A stretch of 64,000 nucleotides of DNA from Nocardiopsis algeriensis (GTDB lineage Bacteria; Actinomycetota; Actinomycetes; Streptosporangiales; Streptosporangiaceae), in assembly GCF_014203695.1 (NCBI RefSeq), contig NZ_JACHJO010000004.1:1-64000 (forward strand), read 5' to 3'. Shown one piece after another: positions 38,300 to 47,479 of the stretch. Below the pieces are notes generated by a model. That model was not told the origin of the DNA, ran no database searches, and saw only the letters and a list, made by a program, of their open reading frames with translations. Positions within the stretch are counted from its first letter, which is position 1. Every line of letters starts with the position of its first letter. Position numbers and translations under genes: made by a program.

Positions 38300-39337
38300 T
38301 CAGTGGGTGCGGCGGACGGCGAACCGGGCGAGGGCGGCGAGCTCCTCGGCCGGTCCGGGAACGGGGTCGGCGGCGTGGAGCGCCTCCAGTGCCCTGGCCA
38401 GCAGCGCCTCGGCCTGCTCCTGGCTCCACCGGCGCCCTCCGGCGGCCTCGATCAGTTCCGCGGCGCGGGCGGTCTCGGGCTCGGAGAGCTCCCCGTCGCG
38501 GAGGTAGAGGCCGGCCAGTTCCCGCCCTTCGGGGGTACCGGAGTTCAGTGCGGCCACCACCGGCAGGGACTTCTTGCGGCTGCGCAGGTCGGAGCGGACC
38601 GGTTTTCCGGTGGTGTCGGGCCGTCCCCAGATCCCCAGGAGGTCGTCGACGTGCTGGAACGCCGTTCCGAAGCACCTGCCGAACTCGCCCAGCCGCTCCG
38701 CACGGACGCCCCCGCCGCCGAGCACGGCGCCGAGGGCGCAGGCGCAGCCGAGCAGCGCGCTGGTCTTGCCCTCGGCCATGCGCACGCACTCCTCCAGGCC
38801 GACGTCTTCCCGGCGCTCGAAGTCGATGTCGGCCCATTGCCCGTTGATGAGGGTGAGCACCGCGGCGCTGAGCATCCGCAGGCCGTCCTGGGCCGCGGCG
38901 TTGCCGCTCGCGGCGAGCACGTCCAGTGCCAGTGTGAGCAGGGCGTTGCCGGTGAGGATGGCCGCGTCGGACCCGAAGACGGTCCAGGCGGTGGGCCGGT
39001 GGCGGCGCGTGGTGTCGCCGTCCATGACGTCGTCGTGCAGGAGGGAGAAGTTGTGCACCAGTTCCACGGCCACCGCCCCCGGCAGGGCCACGGCGGGCTC
39101 CGCGCCCACGGCCTCGGCGGCCAGCAGGGCCAGCACGGGGCGGACCGCCTTGCCGGAGTCGGCGCCGGCGGGGGCGCCGTTCTCGTCGCTCCAGCCGAAG
39201 TGGTAGGCGGCGACGGAGCGCACCGCGGGCGGCAGCTCGTCGACGGCGGCGCGCAGGGCGGGCTCGAAGAGAGCGCGGTTGCGGGCCAGGACCGCCTCCG
39301 GCCCGCGGCCCCGCGTGGTGTCCTCGGTGATGGACAT
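38300..39337 (-). CDS. Polyprenyl diphosphate synthase, family 2 encapsulin-associated
   Basis: 345 residues. First Asp-rich motif HDDVMDGD (Asp102-Asp106); second motif [11 protein letters not shown] has Gly in place of the last Asp, as in other enzymes of this actinomycete group; [19 protein letters not shown] follows. The product is probably FPP or a longer prenyl diphosphate; FPP would feed geosmin synthase. NCBI-type names list such enzymes as family 2 encapsulin cargo. Its N terminus is only about 15 residues of loose sequence, so the long disordered loading arm seen in other cargo is missing. Starts 8 bases after the shell A stop. Confidence 0.9.
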   Translation of the reverse strand: MSITEDTTRGRGPEAVLARNRALFEPALRAAVDELPPAVRSVAAYHFGWSDENGAPAGADSGKAVRPVLALLAAEAVGAEPAVALPGAVAVELVHNFSLLHDDVMDGDTTRRHRPTAWTVFGSDAAILTGNALLTLALDVLAASGNAAAQDGLRMLSAAVLTLINGQWADIDFERREDVGLEECVRMAEGKTSALLGCACALGAVLGGGGVRAERLGEFGRCFGTAFQHVDDLLGIWGRPDTTGKPVRSDLRSRKKSLPVVAALNSGTPEGRELAGLYLRDGELSEPETARAAELIEAAGGRRWSQEQAEALLARALEALHAADPVPGPAEELAALARFAVRRTH

Positions 39338-39345
39338 GTGTCTCC

Positions 39346-40737
39346 TCAGCGCGTGATGTCGACGTTCTCCAGGACCCCCAGTGCGTCGGGCACCAGGACG
39401 GCCGCGGAGTAGTAGGTGGTGACGAGGTAGGAGGTGACGGCCTGCGCGCTGATGCCCATGAAGCGGACGTTCAGCCCGGGCTCGTACTCGTCGGGGATGC
39501 CGGTCTGGTGCAGGCCGACGACGCCGTGGGCCTTCTCGCCGGTGCGCAGGGCGAGGACGGAGGTGGTGCGCGTCCTGGTGACGGGGATCTTGTCGCAGGG
39601 CAGGAGGGGAACGCCCCGCCAGGCGGGCATCGTGCGCCCCTCGACCTCCACGGCTTCGGGGTGGAGGCCGCGGCGGTTGCACTCCCGTCCGAAGGCGGCG
39701 ATGGCCTGGGGGTGTGCCAGGAAGAACTGCGTCCTGCGCCGGCGTGAGAGGAGTTCGTCGAGGTCGTCGGGGGTGGGCGGGCCGGTGCGGGGCTGGATGC
39801 GCTGCTCGAAGGAGGCGTTGTGGAGCAGCCCGAAGTCGCGGTTGTTGATCATCTCGTGCTCCTGGCGCTCGCGCAGGGCCTCGATGGTCAACCGGAGCTG
39901 CTGCTCCACCTGGTTCATCGGCTCGTTGTACAGGTCGGCCACCCGGGTGTGCACCCGCAGCACCGTCTGCGCCACGCTCAGCTCGTACTCGCGCGGCTCA
40001 CGCTCGTAGTCCACGAACGTCCCCGGCAGAACCGGCTCCCCGGAGTGCCCCGAGGCCAGATCGATCGCCGCCTCGCCGTGCTTGTTGTGGGGGCCGGGGG
40101 CGGCGGGCCGGTCGCGCACATGGGCCCGCAGCACCTCGGAGCCGTCGACCGCCCGTTCGGCCGCCTCGCGCGGAAGGACCATGACGGTGCACGGGGTGAG
40201 GGTGCGGACCGTGTGCTCCCAGTTCCCGTGGTCGTGTGCGAGGACCTCCGCGCCGAAGAACCCCCCGTCGGCCAGGACGTCGAGGACGATGTCGTCGCCG
40301 TACTTGCCCTGCCCGTGCCGCTCCACCCTGCCGTGCGCCAGGATGTACACCCCGTCCCGGGGACGCCCGGCCTCCACCACCACCTCACCCGGACCGAGCT
40401 CACGCTGCTCGAACCTGTCCGCCAACGCCTCCAGCACCGCATCGTCACCGAACTCCCGCAACACCGGAAGCTCCCGCAACTCCGCCGGCACCACACTCAC
40501 CCGAGCACCGGTATTCACACACGTCACACGACCATCACCCACCGTGTACACCAGGCGGCGGTTCACCCGATACGCACCACCCCGCGCCTGCACCCACGGC
40601 AACATCCGCAACAACCACCGCGACGTGATCCCCTGCATCTGAGGAGACGACTTCGTCGTCGTCGCCAGATTCCGCGCCGCCGACGTCCCCAGGCTGAGCG
40701 GCGGGGGCCCGGGGCTCCCGGTGTCGGTCACTGTCAT
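39346..40737 (-). CDS. Family 2B encapsulin shell protein A (EshA-like)
   Basis: 463 residues. N-arm [18 protein letters not shown], then [20 protein letters not shown] (HK97-like N region), a cyclic-nucleotide-binding domain (about 85-205; [40 protein letters not shown]), then the capsid core ([30 protein letters not shown] beta region, [18 protein letters not shown]). This is the domain order of family 2B shells/EshA. They assemble into T=1 protein cages around enzymes. Start ATG 40737 with GGTGG 8 bases upstream; GTG 40731 is possible. Confidence 0.93.
   Translation of the reverse strand: MTVTDTGSPGPPPLSLGTSAARNLATTTKSSPQMQGITSRWLLRMLPWVQARGGAYRVNRRLVYTVGDGRVTCVNTGARVSVVPAELRELPVLREFGDDAVLEALADRFEQRELGPGEVVVEAGRPRDGVYILAHGRVERHGQGKYGDDIVLDVLADGGFFGAEVLAHDHGNWEHTVRTLTPCTVMVLPREAAERAVDGSEVLRAHVRDRPAAPGPHNKHGEAAIDLASGHSGEPVLPGTFVDYEREPREYELSVAQTVLRVHTRVADLYNEPMNQVEQQLRLTIEALRERQEHEMINNRDFGLLHNASFEQRIQPRTGPPTPDDLDELLSRRRRTQFFLAHPQAIAAFGRECNRRGLHPEAVEVEGRTMPAWRGVPLLPCDKIPVTRTRTTSVLALRTGEKAHGVVGLHQTGIPDEYEPGLNVRFMGISAQAVTSYLVTTYYSAAVLVPDALGVLENVDITR
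39757..40023. repeat. 267-bp block identical between shells, copy in shell A
   Basis: I see no base difference from 41328-41594. It encodes the segment from [16 protein letters not shown] to [10 protein letters not shown]. Flanking codons differ at once on both sides. Confidence 0.85.
40274..40695. repeat. 422-bp near-identical block, copy in shell A
   Basis: Matches 41848-42269 with a single difference found by eye (G at 40398 versus A at 41972, Leu versus Phe in FEQRE-L/F-GPGE). It covers the N-arm and first half of the nucleotide-binding domain. Confidence 0.85.
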
Positions 40738-40907
40738 GGCACGAGCCACCAATCCTGCTGTGTGCTGTCGGTCGAAGGAGCCGCCCGTGGGGCGGGACGT
40801 GTTCCGCGGACACCGGGCCTTTCACGGGGGTGGACGGCCGTCCGCGGAACCGTCCCGGGACGGCCCGAGCGGCGGAGACCGGTCCGGTTCCGCCGCGGGA
40901 GGTCCGC

Positions 40908-42320
40908 TCAGCCCTCCCGGCCGAGCTCGACGTCCTCCAGGATCCCCAGTGCGTCGGGCACCAGGACGGCCGCGGAGTAGTAGGTGCTGACGAGGTAGGA
41001 GATGATCGCCTGCTCGTTGATGCCCATGAACCGCACGGAGAGGCCGGGCTCGTACTCGTCGGGGATGCCGGTCTGGTGCAGGCCGATGACGCCCCGGTTC
41101 TTCTCGCCGGTGCGCATGAGCAGGATCGAACTCGTGCGGGCCTTGCTGACGGGGATCTTGTTGCAGGGCAGGAGGGGGACGCCCCGCCAGGAGGGGACCT
41201 TGTGTCCGGACATGTCGATGCTCTGCGGGTAGATGCCGCGGCGGCTGCACTCCCGCCCGAAGGCGGCGATGGTGCGCGGGTGGGCCAGCAGGAAGCTCGG
41301 TTCCTTCCACACCGTGGCCAGGAGCTGGTCGAGGTCGTCGGGGGTGGGCGGGCCGGTGCGGGGCTGGATGCGCTGCTCGAAGGAGGCGTTGTGGAGCAGC
41401 CCGAAGTCGCGGTTGTTGATCATCTCGTGCTCCTGGCGCTCGCGCAGGGCCTCGATGGTCAACCGGAGCTGCTGCTCCACCTGGTTCATCGGCTCGTTGT
41501 ACAGGTCGGCCACCCGGGTGTGCACCCGCAGCACCGTCTGCGCCACGCTCAGCTCGTACTCGCGCGGCTCACGCTCGTAGTCCACGAACGTCCCGGGGAT
41601 CGTGGGCTCCCCCACGTGCCCCGAGGCCAGATCGATCGCCGCCTCGCCGGTGCCCTCCTCCGCGTCCTGGACCCGGTCGCGCACGCTGCGGGCGTGTTCG
41701 CGCAGGGCGTCCGCCTGGCCGTTCAGTCCGCCCAGTGCCTGGGCGGAGAGCACGAGGACCGTGCAGCTGGTGACGGTCCTGGCGGTGAAGTCCCAGGGTT
41801 CCTCGGAGCCGGCCAGAACCTCGTCGCCGAAGTAGCTGCCGCCCGCGAGGACGTCGAGGACGATGTCGTCGCCGTACTTGCCCTGCCCGTGCCGCTCCAC
41901 CCTGCCGTGCGCCAGGATGTACACCCCGTCCCGGGGACGCCCGGCCTCCACCACCACCTCACCCGGACCGAACTCACGCTGCTCGAACCTGTCCGCCAAC
42001 GCCTCCAGCACCGCATCGTCACCGAACTCCCGCAACACCGGAAGCTCCCGCAACTCCGCCGGCACCACACTCACCCGAGCACCGGTATTCACACACGTCA
42101 CACGACCATCACCCACCGTGTACACCAGGCGGCGGTTCACCCGATACGCACCACCCCGCGCCTGCACCCACGGCAACATCCGCAACAACCACCGCGACGT
42201 GATCCCCTGCATCTGAGGAGACGACTTCGTCGTCGTCGCCAGATTCCGCGCCGCCGACGTCCCCAGGCTCATCTGCTGCCCATTCTGGGACGCCGGGTTC
42301 GACTCGACCGTTTCCGTCAC
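40908..42320 (-). CDS. Family 2B encapsulin shell protein B (EshA-like)
   Basis: 470 residues, paralogue of shell A, with the same N-arm [17 protein letters not shown], nucleotide-binding domain and capsid core. It differs mainly in the second half of the nucleotide-binding domain ([20 protein letters not shown]) and near the C terminus. Two-shell 2B systems are known to form mixed cages. GTG 42320 ([16 protein letters not shown] then the shared arm) parallels the MTVTDTG start of shell A and has GGTGGTG six bases upstream; ATG 42272 is the shorter choice. First gene of the apparent operon, 170 bases before shell A. Confidence 0.92.
   Translation of the reverse strand: MTETVESNPASQNGQQMSLGTSAARNLATTTKSSPQMQGITSRWLLRMLPWVQARGGAYRVNRRLVYTVGDGRVTCVNTGARVSVVPAELRELPVLREFGDDAVLEALADRFEQREFGPGEVVVEAGRPRDGVYILAHGRVERHGQGKYGDDIVLDVLAGGSYFGDEVLAGSEEPWDFTARTVTSCTVLVLSAQALGGLNGQADALREHARSVRDRVQDAEEGTGEAAIDLASGHVGEPTIPGTFVDYEREPREYELSVAQTVLRVHTRVADLYNEPMNQVEQQLRLTIEALRERQEHEMINNRDFGLLHNASFEQRIQPRTGPPTPDDLDQLLATVWKEPSFLLAHPRTIAAFGRECSRRGIYPQSIDMSGHKVPSWRGVPLLPCNKIPVSKARTSSILLMRTGEKNRGVIGLHQTGIPDEYEPGLSVRFMGINEQAIISYLVSTYYSAAVLVPDALGILEDVELGREG
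41328..41594. repeat. 267-bp block identical between shells, copy in shell B
   Basis: Partner of 39757-40023, offset 1571 bases, same orientation. Both synonymous and non-synonymous sites are unchanged. Confidence 0.85.
41848..42269. repeat. 422-bp near-identical block, copy in shell B
   Basis: Partner of 40274-40695, offset 1574 bases. The offset differs by 3 from that of the other block, showing a one-codon indel in the diverged stretch between them. Confidence 0.85.
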
Positions 42321-42321
42321 C

Positions 42322-42339
42322 GAAAACACCACCGTTTTC
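42322..42339 (-). promoter_or_regulatory. Small inverted repeat enclosing the shell B ribosome-binding site
   Basis: On the minus strand GAAAAC-GGTGGT-GTTTTC: perfect 6-bp arms with the SD-like GGTGGT in the loop, ending 1 base before GTG 42320. It may be a weak translational control hairpin or a protein site. It only matters if GTG 42320 is the true start. Confidence 0.3.
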
Positions 42340-42887
42340 CGAACGCAGCCAATACACATCCATACGGGCACACAAGGAGCGACGGCCCTTCGGCGGCCCC
42401 GGTCTCCGGCCCGCACCAAAGAGACCACAGGCGCAGGAGAGCTCGCAACGAAAACGGATTTTTTCTGAAAATGGCGTGGCACGCCGCATTCTTGCAGGCC
42501 TACCCGACCAGAGCCTCTCCACACCAACAAAAAGATGAACCGGACACAGCAATCACAGTCCGCCATTTCCCTCAAAAATGACAGAACCATGCCCGCGAGG
42601 ACAAAAATCATCGAGCGCGCCCACGAAATGCAATGCAATGCCCGAAGAGATCCTTTTCCCTTGCCTCTCGCGACGGAACCGGATCTTTCCCCTTGCGGAC
42701 ATCCCCGAAAGCCCGAAAGAGGCAGCCCCGCCCACCGGCGCCCCTGCGGCCGGACGTCCAGCCGGGGCGGGTCGGCTGGGTCGGCAGGTCGGCCGAGCGG
42801 CGGGGCGGCCGCCGGCGGCATCCGGCCGGGCCCTCCCCGGTCGGCCGCCGGTGGCCGACCGCGGTGACCCACCTTATTTATTTGACG

Positions 42888-42902
42888 GGGAAGAAACTTC
42901 CC
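42888..42902. promoter_or_regulatory. Inverted repeat GGGAAG-AAA-CTTCCC upstream of the VOC gene
   Basis: A perfect 6-3-6 palindrome preceded by TTATTTATTTGACGG, 83 bases before the VOC start. TTTGAC at 42882-42887 could be a -35 box, so a repressor here would cover the promoter. Regulator unknown. Confidence 0.4.
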
Positions 42903-42984
42903 AGAAGGATTGTTGTTGCGGGCAGGGGGCCATCCGCCCCGCGGGCCAGGAGGCCCCGAACCGACGCGACACAGGGAGACCGCC

Positions 42985-43926
42985 ATGACCGATTCCGTGA
43001 AGCAGGCACCGCATGCCCCGTCCGTGGACGAGCGGACCCTGAACGGCGACACGGGCATGGACGCCGTGACCCTGCACGTGGGCGACCTGGAGTCGATGTC
43101 CTCGTACTACGCGAACGCCCTCGCCATGGAGCCCCTCGAGGAGCGGGCGCACGGCCGCCAGGTGTACCGCGTGCTCGGCCGCGGCAGAACCCCGATGGTC
43201 CGCCTGGTCTCCACCCCGGGGCTGCCGGCCGTCGACCCGCGCCAGGCCGGGCTGTTCCACACCGCGTTCCTGTTCGACGACCCCGCCTCGCTCGCCGCGA
43301 CCGTCTACCGCGCGGCGCAGGAGCCGCGCAGCCGCTTCGTGGGGTCCTCCGACCACCTGGTCAGCGAGGCCTTCTACTTCACCGACCCCGAGGGCAACGG
43401 CATCGAGCTCTACACCGACCGGGACCGGTCGGACTGGAGCTACGACCAGGGGCGGCTGCAGATGGACACGCTGTACCTCGACCCCAACGAGTACCTGCGC
43501 ACCCACCTCGACGAGAGCGTGGTCGCCGAGGGGCCGAACCGCGCGGGCAAGGTCGGGCACGTCCACCTCCAGGTCGGTGACATCGAGACCGCACGGGCCT
43601 TCTACGTCGACGCGATCGGGTTCGAGACCACCGTCGACACCTACCCCGGTGCGCTGTTCGCCGCGGCGGGCGGCTACCACCACCACGTCGCGATGAACAC
43701 CTGGAAGAGCGCGGGTGCGGGTCCGCGCGCCGCGAGCCTGGGGCTCGGCGACGTGGCGATCACCGTCCCGGAGCGGCAGGACCTCGACGCACTCGTCACA
43801 CGCCTGAAGGCGCGCGGACTGGAGCACGCCGACACCGGCAGGTCGGTGGTGCTCCGCGACCCGTGGGGCACGCAGGTGACGGTCGCCCTTCCGGGCACCG
43901 GCACCGAGGAGCTCCTGGAGCGCTGA
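42985..43926 (+). CDS. VOC family protein (catechol 2,3-dioxygenase-like, two domains)
   Basis: 313 residues with two vicinal-oxygen-chelate modules pairs: [19 protein letters not shown] and [20 protein letters not shown]. Metal ligands seem kept: His in [10 protein letters not shown], Glu in [10 protein letters not shown], and His in GHVHLQ. This layout matches CatE-type ring-cleavage dioxygenases or related lyases; substrate unknown. ATG 42985 has AGGGAG upstream. Divergent from the encapsulin operon across a 664-base control region. Confidence 0.85.
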   Translation: MTDSVKQAPHAPSVDERTLNGDTGMDAVTLHVGDLESMSSYYANALAMEPLEERAHGRQVYRVLGRGRTPMVRLVSTPGLPAVDPRQAGLFHTAFLFDDPASLAATVYRAAQEPRSRFVGSSDHLVSEAFYFTDPEGNGIELYTDRDRSDWSYDQGRLQMDTLYLDPNEYLRTHLDESVVAEGPNRAGKVGHVHLQVGDIETARAFYVDAIGFETTVDTYPGALFAAAGGYHHHVAMNTWKSAGAGPRAASLGLGDVAITVPERQDLDALVTRLKARGLEHADTGRSVVLRDPWGTQVTVALPGTGTEELLER

Positions 43927-43950
43927 CCGCCTGCCCCGCCCGACCCCCGG

Positions 43951-44310
43951 TCAGGCCCGGACCAGGGCCTCCGGGGTCGGGGAGGAGGCCAGTATCTCCT
44001 CGGGTGCGGTCAGGTACCACGCCTCCAGGACGAGCTCGCTGAGCTCGTCCAGCTCGATCCCGTCGAGGTGGACGACCACCCAGCCGAACCCGCCCGCGGT
44101 GAACTGCACCTCGAACACCTCGGGCCGCTCGGCCACGAGCGCGGTCTGCTCCAGCAGGGTCTGCTTCAGCCCGACGGTGGCGGTGAGCGGCCACAGGTAG
44201 CCGAACGGCCGGCCGCGCACGCGGAACGTCGTGTACCGCTCCGATTCCCGGTGCTCGCACTCCGGAAGCGCATCCACCAGCCGGACGAAACGTTCGATCT
44301 CCACAGCCAT
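43951..44310 (-). CDS. MmcQ/YjbR-like protein
   Basis: 119 residues. FVRLVDALPECEHRESERYTTF followed by VRGRPFGYLW, and FGWVVVHLDGIELDELSELV, ALVRA end: a CyaY-like alpha/beta fold as in YjbR/MmcQ proteins, which bind DNA in some cases and have unclear roles. Start ATG 44310 has no good SD; an upstream GTG is possible. Converges with the VOC gene. Confidence 0.75.
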   Translation of the reverse strand: MAVEIERFVRLVDALPECEHRESERYTTFRVRGRPFGYLWPLTATVGLKQTLLEQTALVAERPEVFEVQFTAGGFGWVVVHLDGIELDELSELVLEAWYLTAPEEILASSPTPEALVRA

Positions 44311-44425
44311 GGGAGAAGGCAACCACACACCGCCGACCGAACGGCGCGCGGCGGAGTCCTGCGCGCGGGAACCGGAGCCGGTTCCCGCGCGCGGCAGGAC
44401 GGCTGCCGACCGGTTCCGATCCAGC

Positions 44426-44977
44426 CTAGACCGACGCCGCGACCACCGCCTGCCCACCGTCCCACCGGGCGAGGAGGCGCGGCCCTCCCTCCGGCTCCTC
44501 GTCGAGGACGTGCGGGATCAGCACCTGCCCGCCCGCGGCGTTCTCGGCCGCACCGGGCTCCCTGGAGAGCAGGACCTGCTGCGGCCTCCGCTCCACGAGA
44601 CGCCCGTCCTCCCAGATCTCCAGTTCCGCCTGCTCCTGCTCGCCCGCCAGGGCCCGCCGGAAGCACGCGACCGCGACCTCGTCCCGGGTCCCGTCGTAGA
44701 CCCAGCGCGGGCCCAGGACGGAGTGCTCCACCGTTCCCACGAGATACTCCTCCCCTCCGGGCAAGGGCGCGCCCCGGTAGGCCAGCGGCACCTGGAGCAG
44801 TCGGCCACCGCGCCGGAGCAGGAACACCTCCACCCCGACCTCACCCTCGGGGTCGTCGAACCTGTACGCGCCGAGAATTTCGTCGGGGCCCCGGCCGGCC
44901 CAGGGGCGTCCGTCCAGCCAGGCACTGATCAGAGTCGGTTTGTCCGGTACGAGAGTCGCCTTGTAGATGATCGCCAT
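44426..44977 (-). CDS. Maltokinase N-terminal cap-like protein, free-standing
   Basis: 183 residues starting AIIYKATLVPDKPTLISAWL, with GRGPDEILGAYRFDDPEGEV, PLAYRGAPLPGGEEYLVGTV and EHSVLGPRWVYDGTRDEVAV. This is the cap domain that precedes the kinase in mycobacterial-type maltokinase (GlgE pathway), here without kinase. Such single-cap proteins occur widely in actinomycetes, sometimes called 1,4-alpha-glucan branching-like; no catalytic residue is evident. Follows the RsbP-like gene by 15 bases on the same strand, so perhaps co-transcribed. Confidence 0.75.
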   Translation of the reverse strand: MAIIYKATLVPDKPTLISAWLDGRPWAGRGPDEILGAYRFDDPEGEVGVEVFLLRRGGRLLQVPLAYRGAPLPGGEEYLVGTVEHSVLGPRWVYDGTRDEVAVACFRRALAGEQEQAELEIWEDGRLVERRPQQVLLSREPGAAENAAGGQVLIPHVLDEEPEGGPRLLARWDGGQAVVAASV

Positions 44978-44992
44978 GGGCACCAGTATCCG

Positions 44993-46318
44993 TCAGTGGA
45001 GCCCACCGGTGCGGTCGGTCCGCGCCCCCGGTTCCGGCTGGGGGGCAGGGGCGCCGAGGGCGAGGAGGGCGGTGTCGTCGTCGAGTCCCTCGCCGAAGCT
45101 CTCCAGCAGTTCGGTCAGGGCGGCGACCGCTCCCTGGGCCGTGGCAGGGGCCAGGTCGGCGGCGAAGGAGTACAGGGCCTCCTCGCCGTAGAGGGTGCTC
45201 CGGTCGGGTCCGGTACGGGCCTCGGTCAGGCCGTCGGTGTAGAGCACGAGCGTGTCCCCGGGGGCGAGCTCGGTGACGGCCGTGGCGAAGTGGGCCTCGG
45301 ACAGCATGCCGACGGGCATCCCTCCCGGTGTGGACAGAAGGTCCAGCCACCCGCTGCCGCGCAGGACCAGGGCCGGGGGGTGGCCCCCGGAGGCGATGCG
45401 GACGCGGGTCCCCCCGGTGTCGCCCCCGGGTTCGAGAATCCCGAAGACGACGGTGCAGTAGCGGGGGTCGTCGTGGCCGTCGCGTTCGGCGAGGACGGCG
45501 TTCAGCGTGGTCAGGGCCTCCTCCGGTGCGTCCGAGCACAGTGCCGCGGCGCGCAGGGCGTAGCGGGCCTGGGAGGTCAGGGTCGCCGCTTCGGGGCCCT
45601 TGCCCTGCACGTCGCCGAGGAAGAAGGCCCAGCGGTCGTCCCCGAGCGGGAAGACGTCGTAGAAGTCGCCGCCCAGCCGCCCCGGGAAAGCGGTGCGGTA
45701 GTAGGAGGCCGTGTCCACGCCAGGTACGCGGGGCAGGACCTCGGGCAGGAGGGCCCGCTGCAGGACGGAGAGCGCCTCGGCCAGGCGGGCGCGGTCGGCC
45801 TCGGCCTGGCGGCGTGCCTGCTCCGCCTCGGCTCGGGCCTGGTCGGCCTCCTTGCGGCGGCGCAGCAGCTCCTCCTCGTAGGAGCGCCGGTCGGTGGCGT
45901 CGAAGACGGTGGTGCGGATCAGCAGCGGTTCTCCCGCGCCGCCGTGTTTGACGACGGAGGAGACGAGCACCGGTAAGCGGCTTCCGTCGGCGGCCCGCAG
46001 CTCCAGGGCGACCCCGCTGATCTGGCCGCGCATGCTCAGCAGGGGCGCGAAGTGCGTCTCGTGGTAGAGCTTCCCGCCCACGGTGAGCAGGTCGGCGAAG
46101 CGCTTGCGGCCCACCACGGCCCTGCGCTCCATGCCCAGCCAACCCAGCAGGGTGGCGTTGATCCGGGCGATCGTGCCGTCCATGAGCGTCGACAGGTAAC
46201 CGCAGGGCGCGGACTCGTAGAGTTCCTCGGCACTGTCCTCCAGCAGCGCGGCGAGGGCCTCCCCGGCGCCGGCGCCGGTGGAGGAGGGGCCCGTTTCCCC
46301 GCCCGGACCGCGCCTCAC
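44993..46318 (-). CDS. PAS-PP2C (SpoIIE) phosphatase, RsbP-like
   Basis: 441 residues: PAS domain (about 35-150; ESAPCGYLSTLMDGTIARIN), a coiled-coil signalling helix rich in Ala/Arg/Glu (about 155-200), and a PP2C/SpoIIE domain with GGDFYDVFPLGDDRWAFFLG, DVQGKGPEAA, GHPPALVL and GLTEART, ending DDDTALLALG; metal-binding Asp residues are all kept. In Bacillus RsbP dephosphorylates an anti-anti-sigma factor and needs RsbQ. GTG 46318 overlaps the stop of the RsbQ-like gene (GTGA), strongly linking the two. Confidence 0.88.
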   Translation of the reverse strand: MRRGPGGETGPSSTGAGAGEALAALLEDSAEELYESAPCGYLSTLMDGTIARINATLLGWLGMERRAVVGRKRFADLLTVGGKLYHETHFAPLLSMRGQISGVALELRAADGSRLPVLVSSVVKHGGAGEPLLIRTTVFDATDRRSYEEELLRRRKEADQARAEAEQARRQAEADRARLAEALSVLQRALLPEVLPRVPGVDTASYYRTAFPGRLGGDFYDVFPLGDDRWAFFLGDVQGKGPEAATLTSQARYALRAAALCSDAPEEALTTLNAVLAERDGHDDPRYCTVVFGILEPGGDTGGTRVRIASGGHPPALVLRGSGWLDLLSTPGGMPVGMLSEAHFATAVTELAPGDTLVLYTDGLTEARTGPDRSTLYGEEALYSFAADLAPATAQGAVAALTELLESFGEGLDDDTALLALGAPAPQPEPGARTDRTGGLH

Positions 46319-47124
46319 AATCGCTCCAGGAATTCCAGGATCGCTTCCGCGGTGGCCTCGGGGGCGCTCAGGTGCGGGCAGTGGCCGACGGCGTCCAGGG
46401 TGACCAGCCGGGAGGAGGGGATGGCGGAGTGGACGAAGGCGCCGACCTCGCGCGGGGCGATGATGTCCTGGGTGCACTCCAGGACCAGGGTGGGGACCTT
46501 CACCTCTCCCAGGTCGTCGCGGTTGTCGGCCAGGAAGGTGGCGCGGGCGAAGACCCGGGCCATGTCGGGGTCGGTGGCGCAGAAGCTGTCGGTCAGTTCC
46601 TGGCCGAGTTCGGGCCGGTCGGGGTTGCCCATGATCGCCGGCGCCATGGCCGAGGACCAGCCCAGGTAGTTCGATTCCAGGGAGGACAGCAGCTCGTCGA
46701 TGTCCGCTGCCGTGAAGCCTCCGGTGTAGCCGTCGTCGTCGATGTAGCGGGGCGAGGGGGCCACCATCACCAGCGCCCCGATCCGCTCGGGCGCCTCCCT
46801 CAGGGCCAGGACGCCGACCATGGAGCTGACCGAGTGTCCCACGAGGACCGCCTGCCGCAGGTCCAGCGCCCGGCAGACCTCCACCACGTCCCGGGCATAG
46901 CCCTCCAGGGAGGAGTACCTCTCCTCGTCCCAGGCGCCGGGGTCCGCCTTTCCGGAGCCGACGTAGTCGAACAGCACCACCCGGTACCGCTGCGCGAGGG
47001 CGGGGACGACCGAGCGCCACATGTTCTGGTCGCAGCCGAACCCGTGGGCCAGGACGACCGGGGGGCCGTCGGCGGCCCCGGTGACGGTGACGTTGTTCCT
47101 GTGCAAGACGTCGGTCCCGGTCAT
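46315..47124 (-). CDS. RsbQ-like alpha/beta hydrolase
   Basis: 269 residues, the exact RsbQ size. HNNVTVTG-like start (HRNNVTVTGAADGPPVVLAH), GFGCDQNMWRSVVPAL, nucleophile elbow GHSVSSM, cap with NPDRPELGQELTDSFCATDP and acid/His in CTQDIIAP and GHCPHLS. These match RsbQ and its plant relatives D14/KAI2. It probably senses or hydrolyses a small hydrophobic molecule and activates the PAS phosphatase downstream. GAGGAG upstream of ATG 47124. The 4-base overlap with the next gene ensures coupled translation. Confidence 0.9.
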   Translation of the reverse strand: MTGTDVLHRNNVTVTGAADGPPVVLAHGFGCDQNMWRSVVPALAQRYRVVLFDYVGSGKADPGAWDEERYSSLEGYARDVVEVCRALDLRQAVLVGHSVSSMVGVLALREAPERIGALVMVAPSPRYIDDDGYTGGFTAADIDELLSSLESNYLGWSSAMAPAIMGNPDRPELGQELTDSFCATDPDMARVFARATFLADNRDDLGEVKVPTLVLECTQDIIAPREVGAFVHSAIPSSRLVTLDAVGHCPHLSAPEATAEAILEFLERL

Positions 47125-47479
47125 CTCTTCTCCTCTTTCGGCCCCGCCGCACAGGATCTCCTGCGGGCGCGGTCCTCTCCCCCGTACGGAACCCTCCGGA
47201 GTGCCGGAGCGGTCCCCTTCCCCCGGAGGAACCGGTGTGCCGTCCTCCTCATTCCGACTGCCCCGGTACGGGACGGACAGTCCGGTCTCCGCGGTGTATC
47301 TCCCCGGCGGCCGGGCAGGCCACTCATCGCCGCAGCCTGCCGTGCGGAGGTTCGGCGGCAGGTGGACTCCTCGGGCGCACCGCTGTTTCCCCCGGGCCCC
47401 GGCGGGTAGTCGCATCCCCAGCTCCGGGCGGCCGAGCGCGCCGTACCGCGCACCGGGACACGGCATCGAGGGGGAAACG
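47125..47479. other. Divergent intergenic region, rsbQ-like / DUF2243
   Basis: 355 bases without a gene. It holds the sigma-B-like promoter at 47385-47409 facing DUF2243; the rsbQ promoter must also be here but was not identified. Confidence 0.45.
47385..47409 (+). promoter_or_regulatory. Sigma-B-family promoter candidate (GTTT-N15-GGGTAG)
   Basis: GTTT at 47385-47388, 15 bases, then GGGTAG at 47404-47409. This fits the actinomycete sigma-B consensus (GTTT, 14-16 bases, GGGTA). Transcription would start about 47416, roughly 64 bases before the DUF2243 GTG. It lies opposite an RsbQ/RsbP-like pair, the usual sigma-B activation module. Confidence 0.5.

Larger units (their letters stand above)
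42321..42984. other. Divergent control region of the encapsulin operon and the VOC gene
   Basis: 664 bases, markedly AT-richer than its surroundings between 42430 and 42700 (for example atttttttctgaaaatgg). No believable gene. It must hold the shell B promoter on the minus strand and the VOC gene promoter on the plus strand; the inverted repeats at 42322-42339 and 42888-42902 are listed apart. I could not assign clear -35/-10 boxes. Confidence 0.5.

Noticed and set aside
40274..42269. Possibility that the two shell genes are an assembly duplication
   Set aside because: Diverged segments, a one-codon indel and different flanks show two real genes; only parts are identical.
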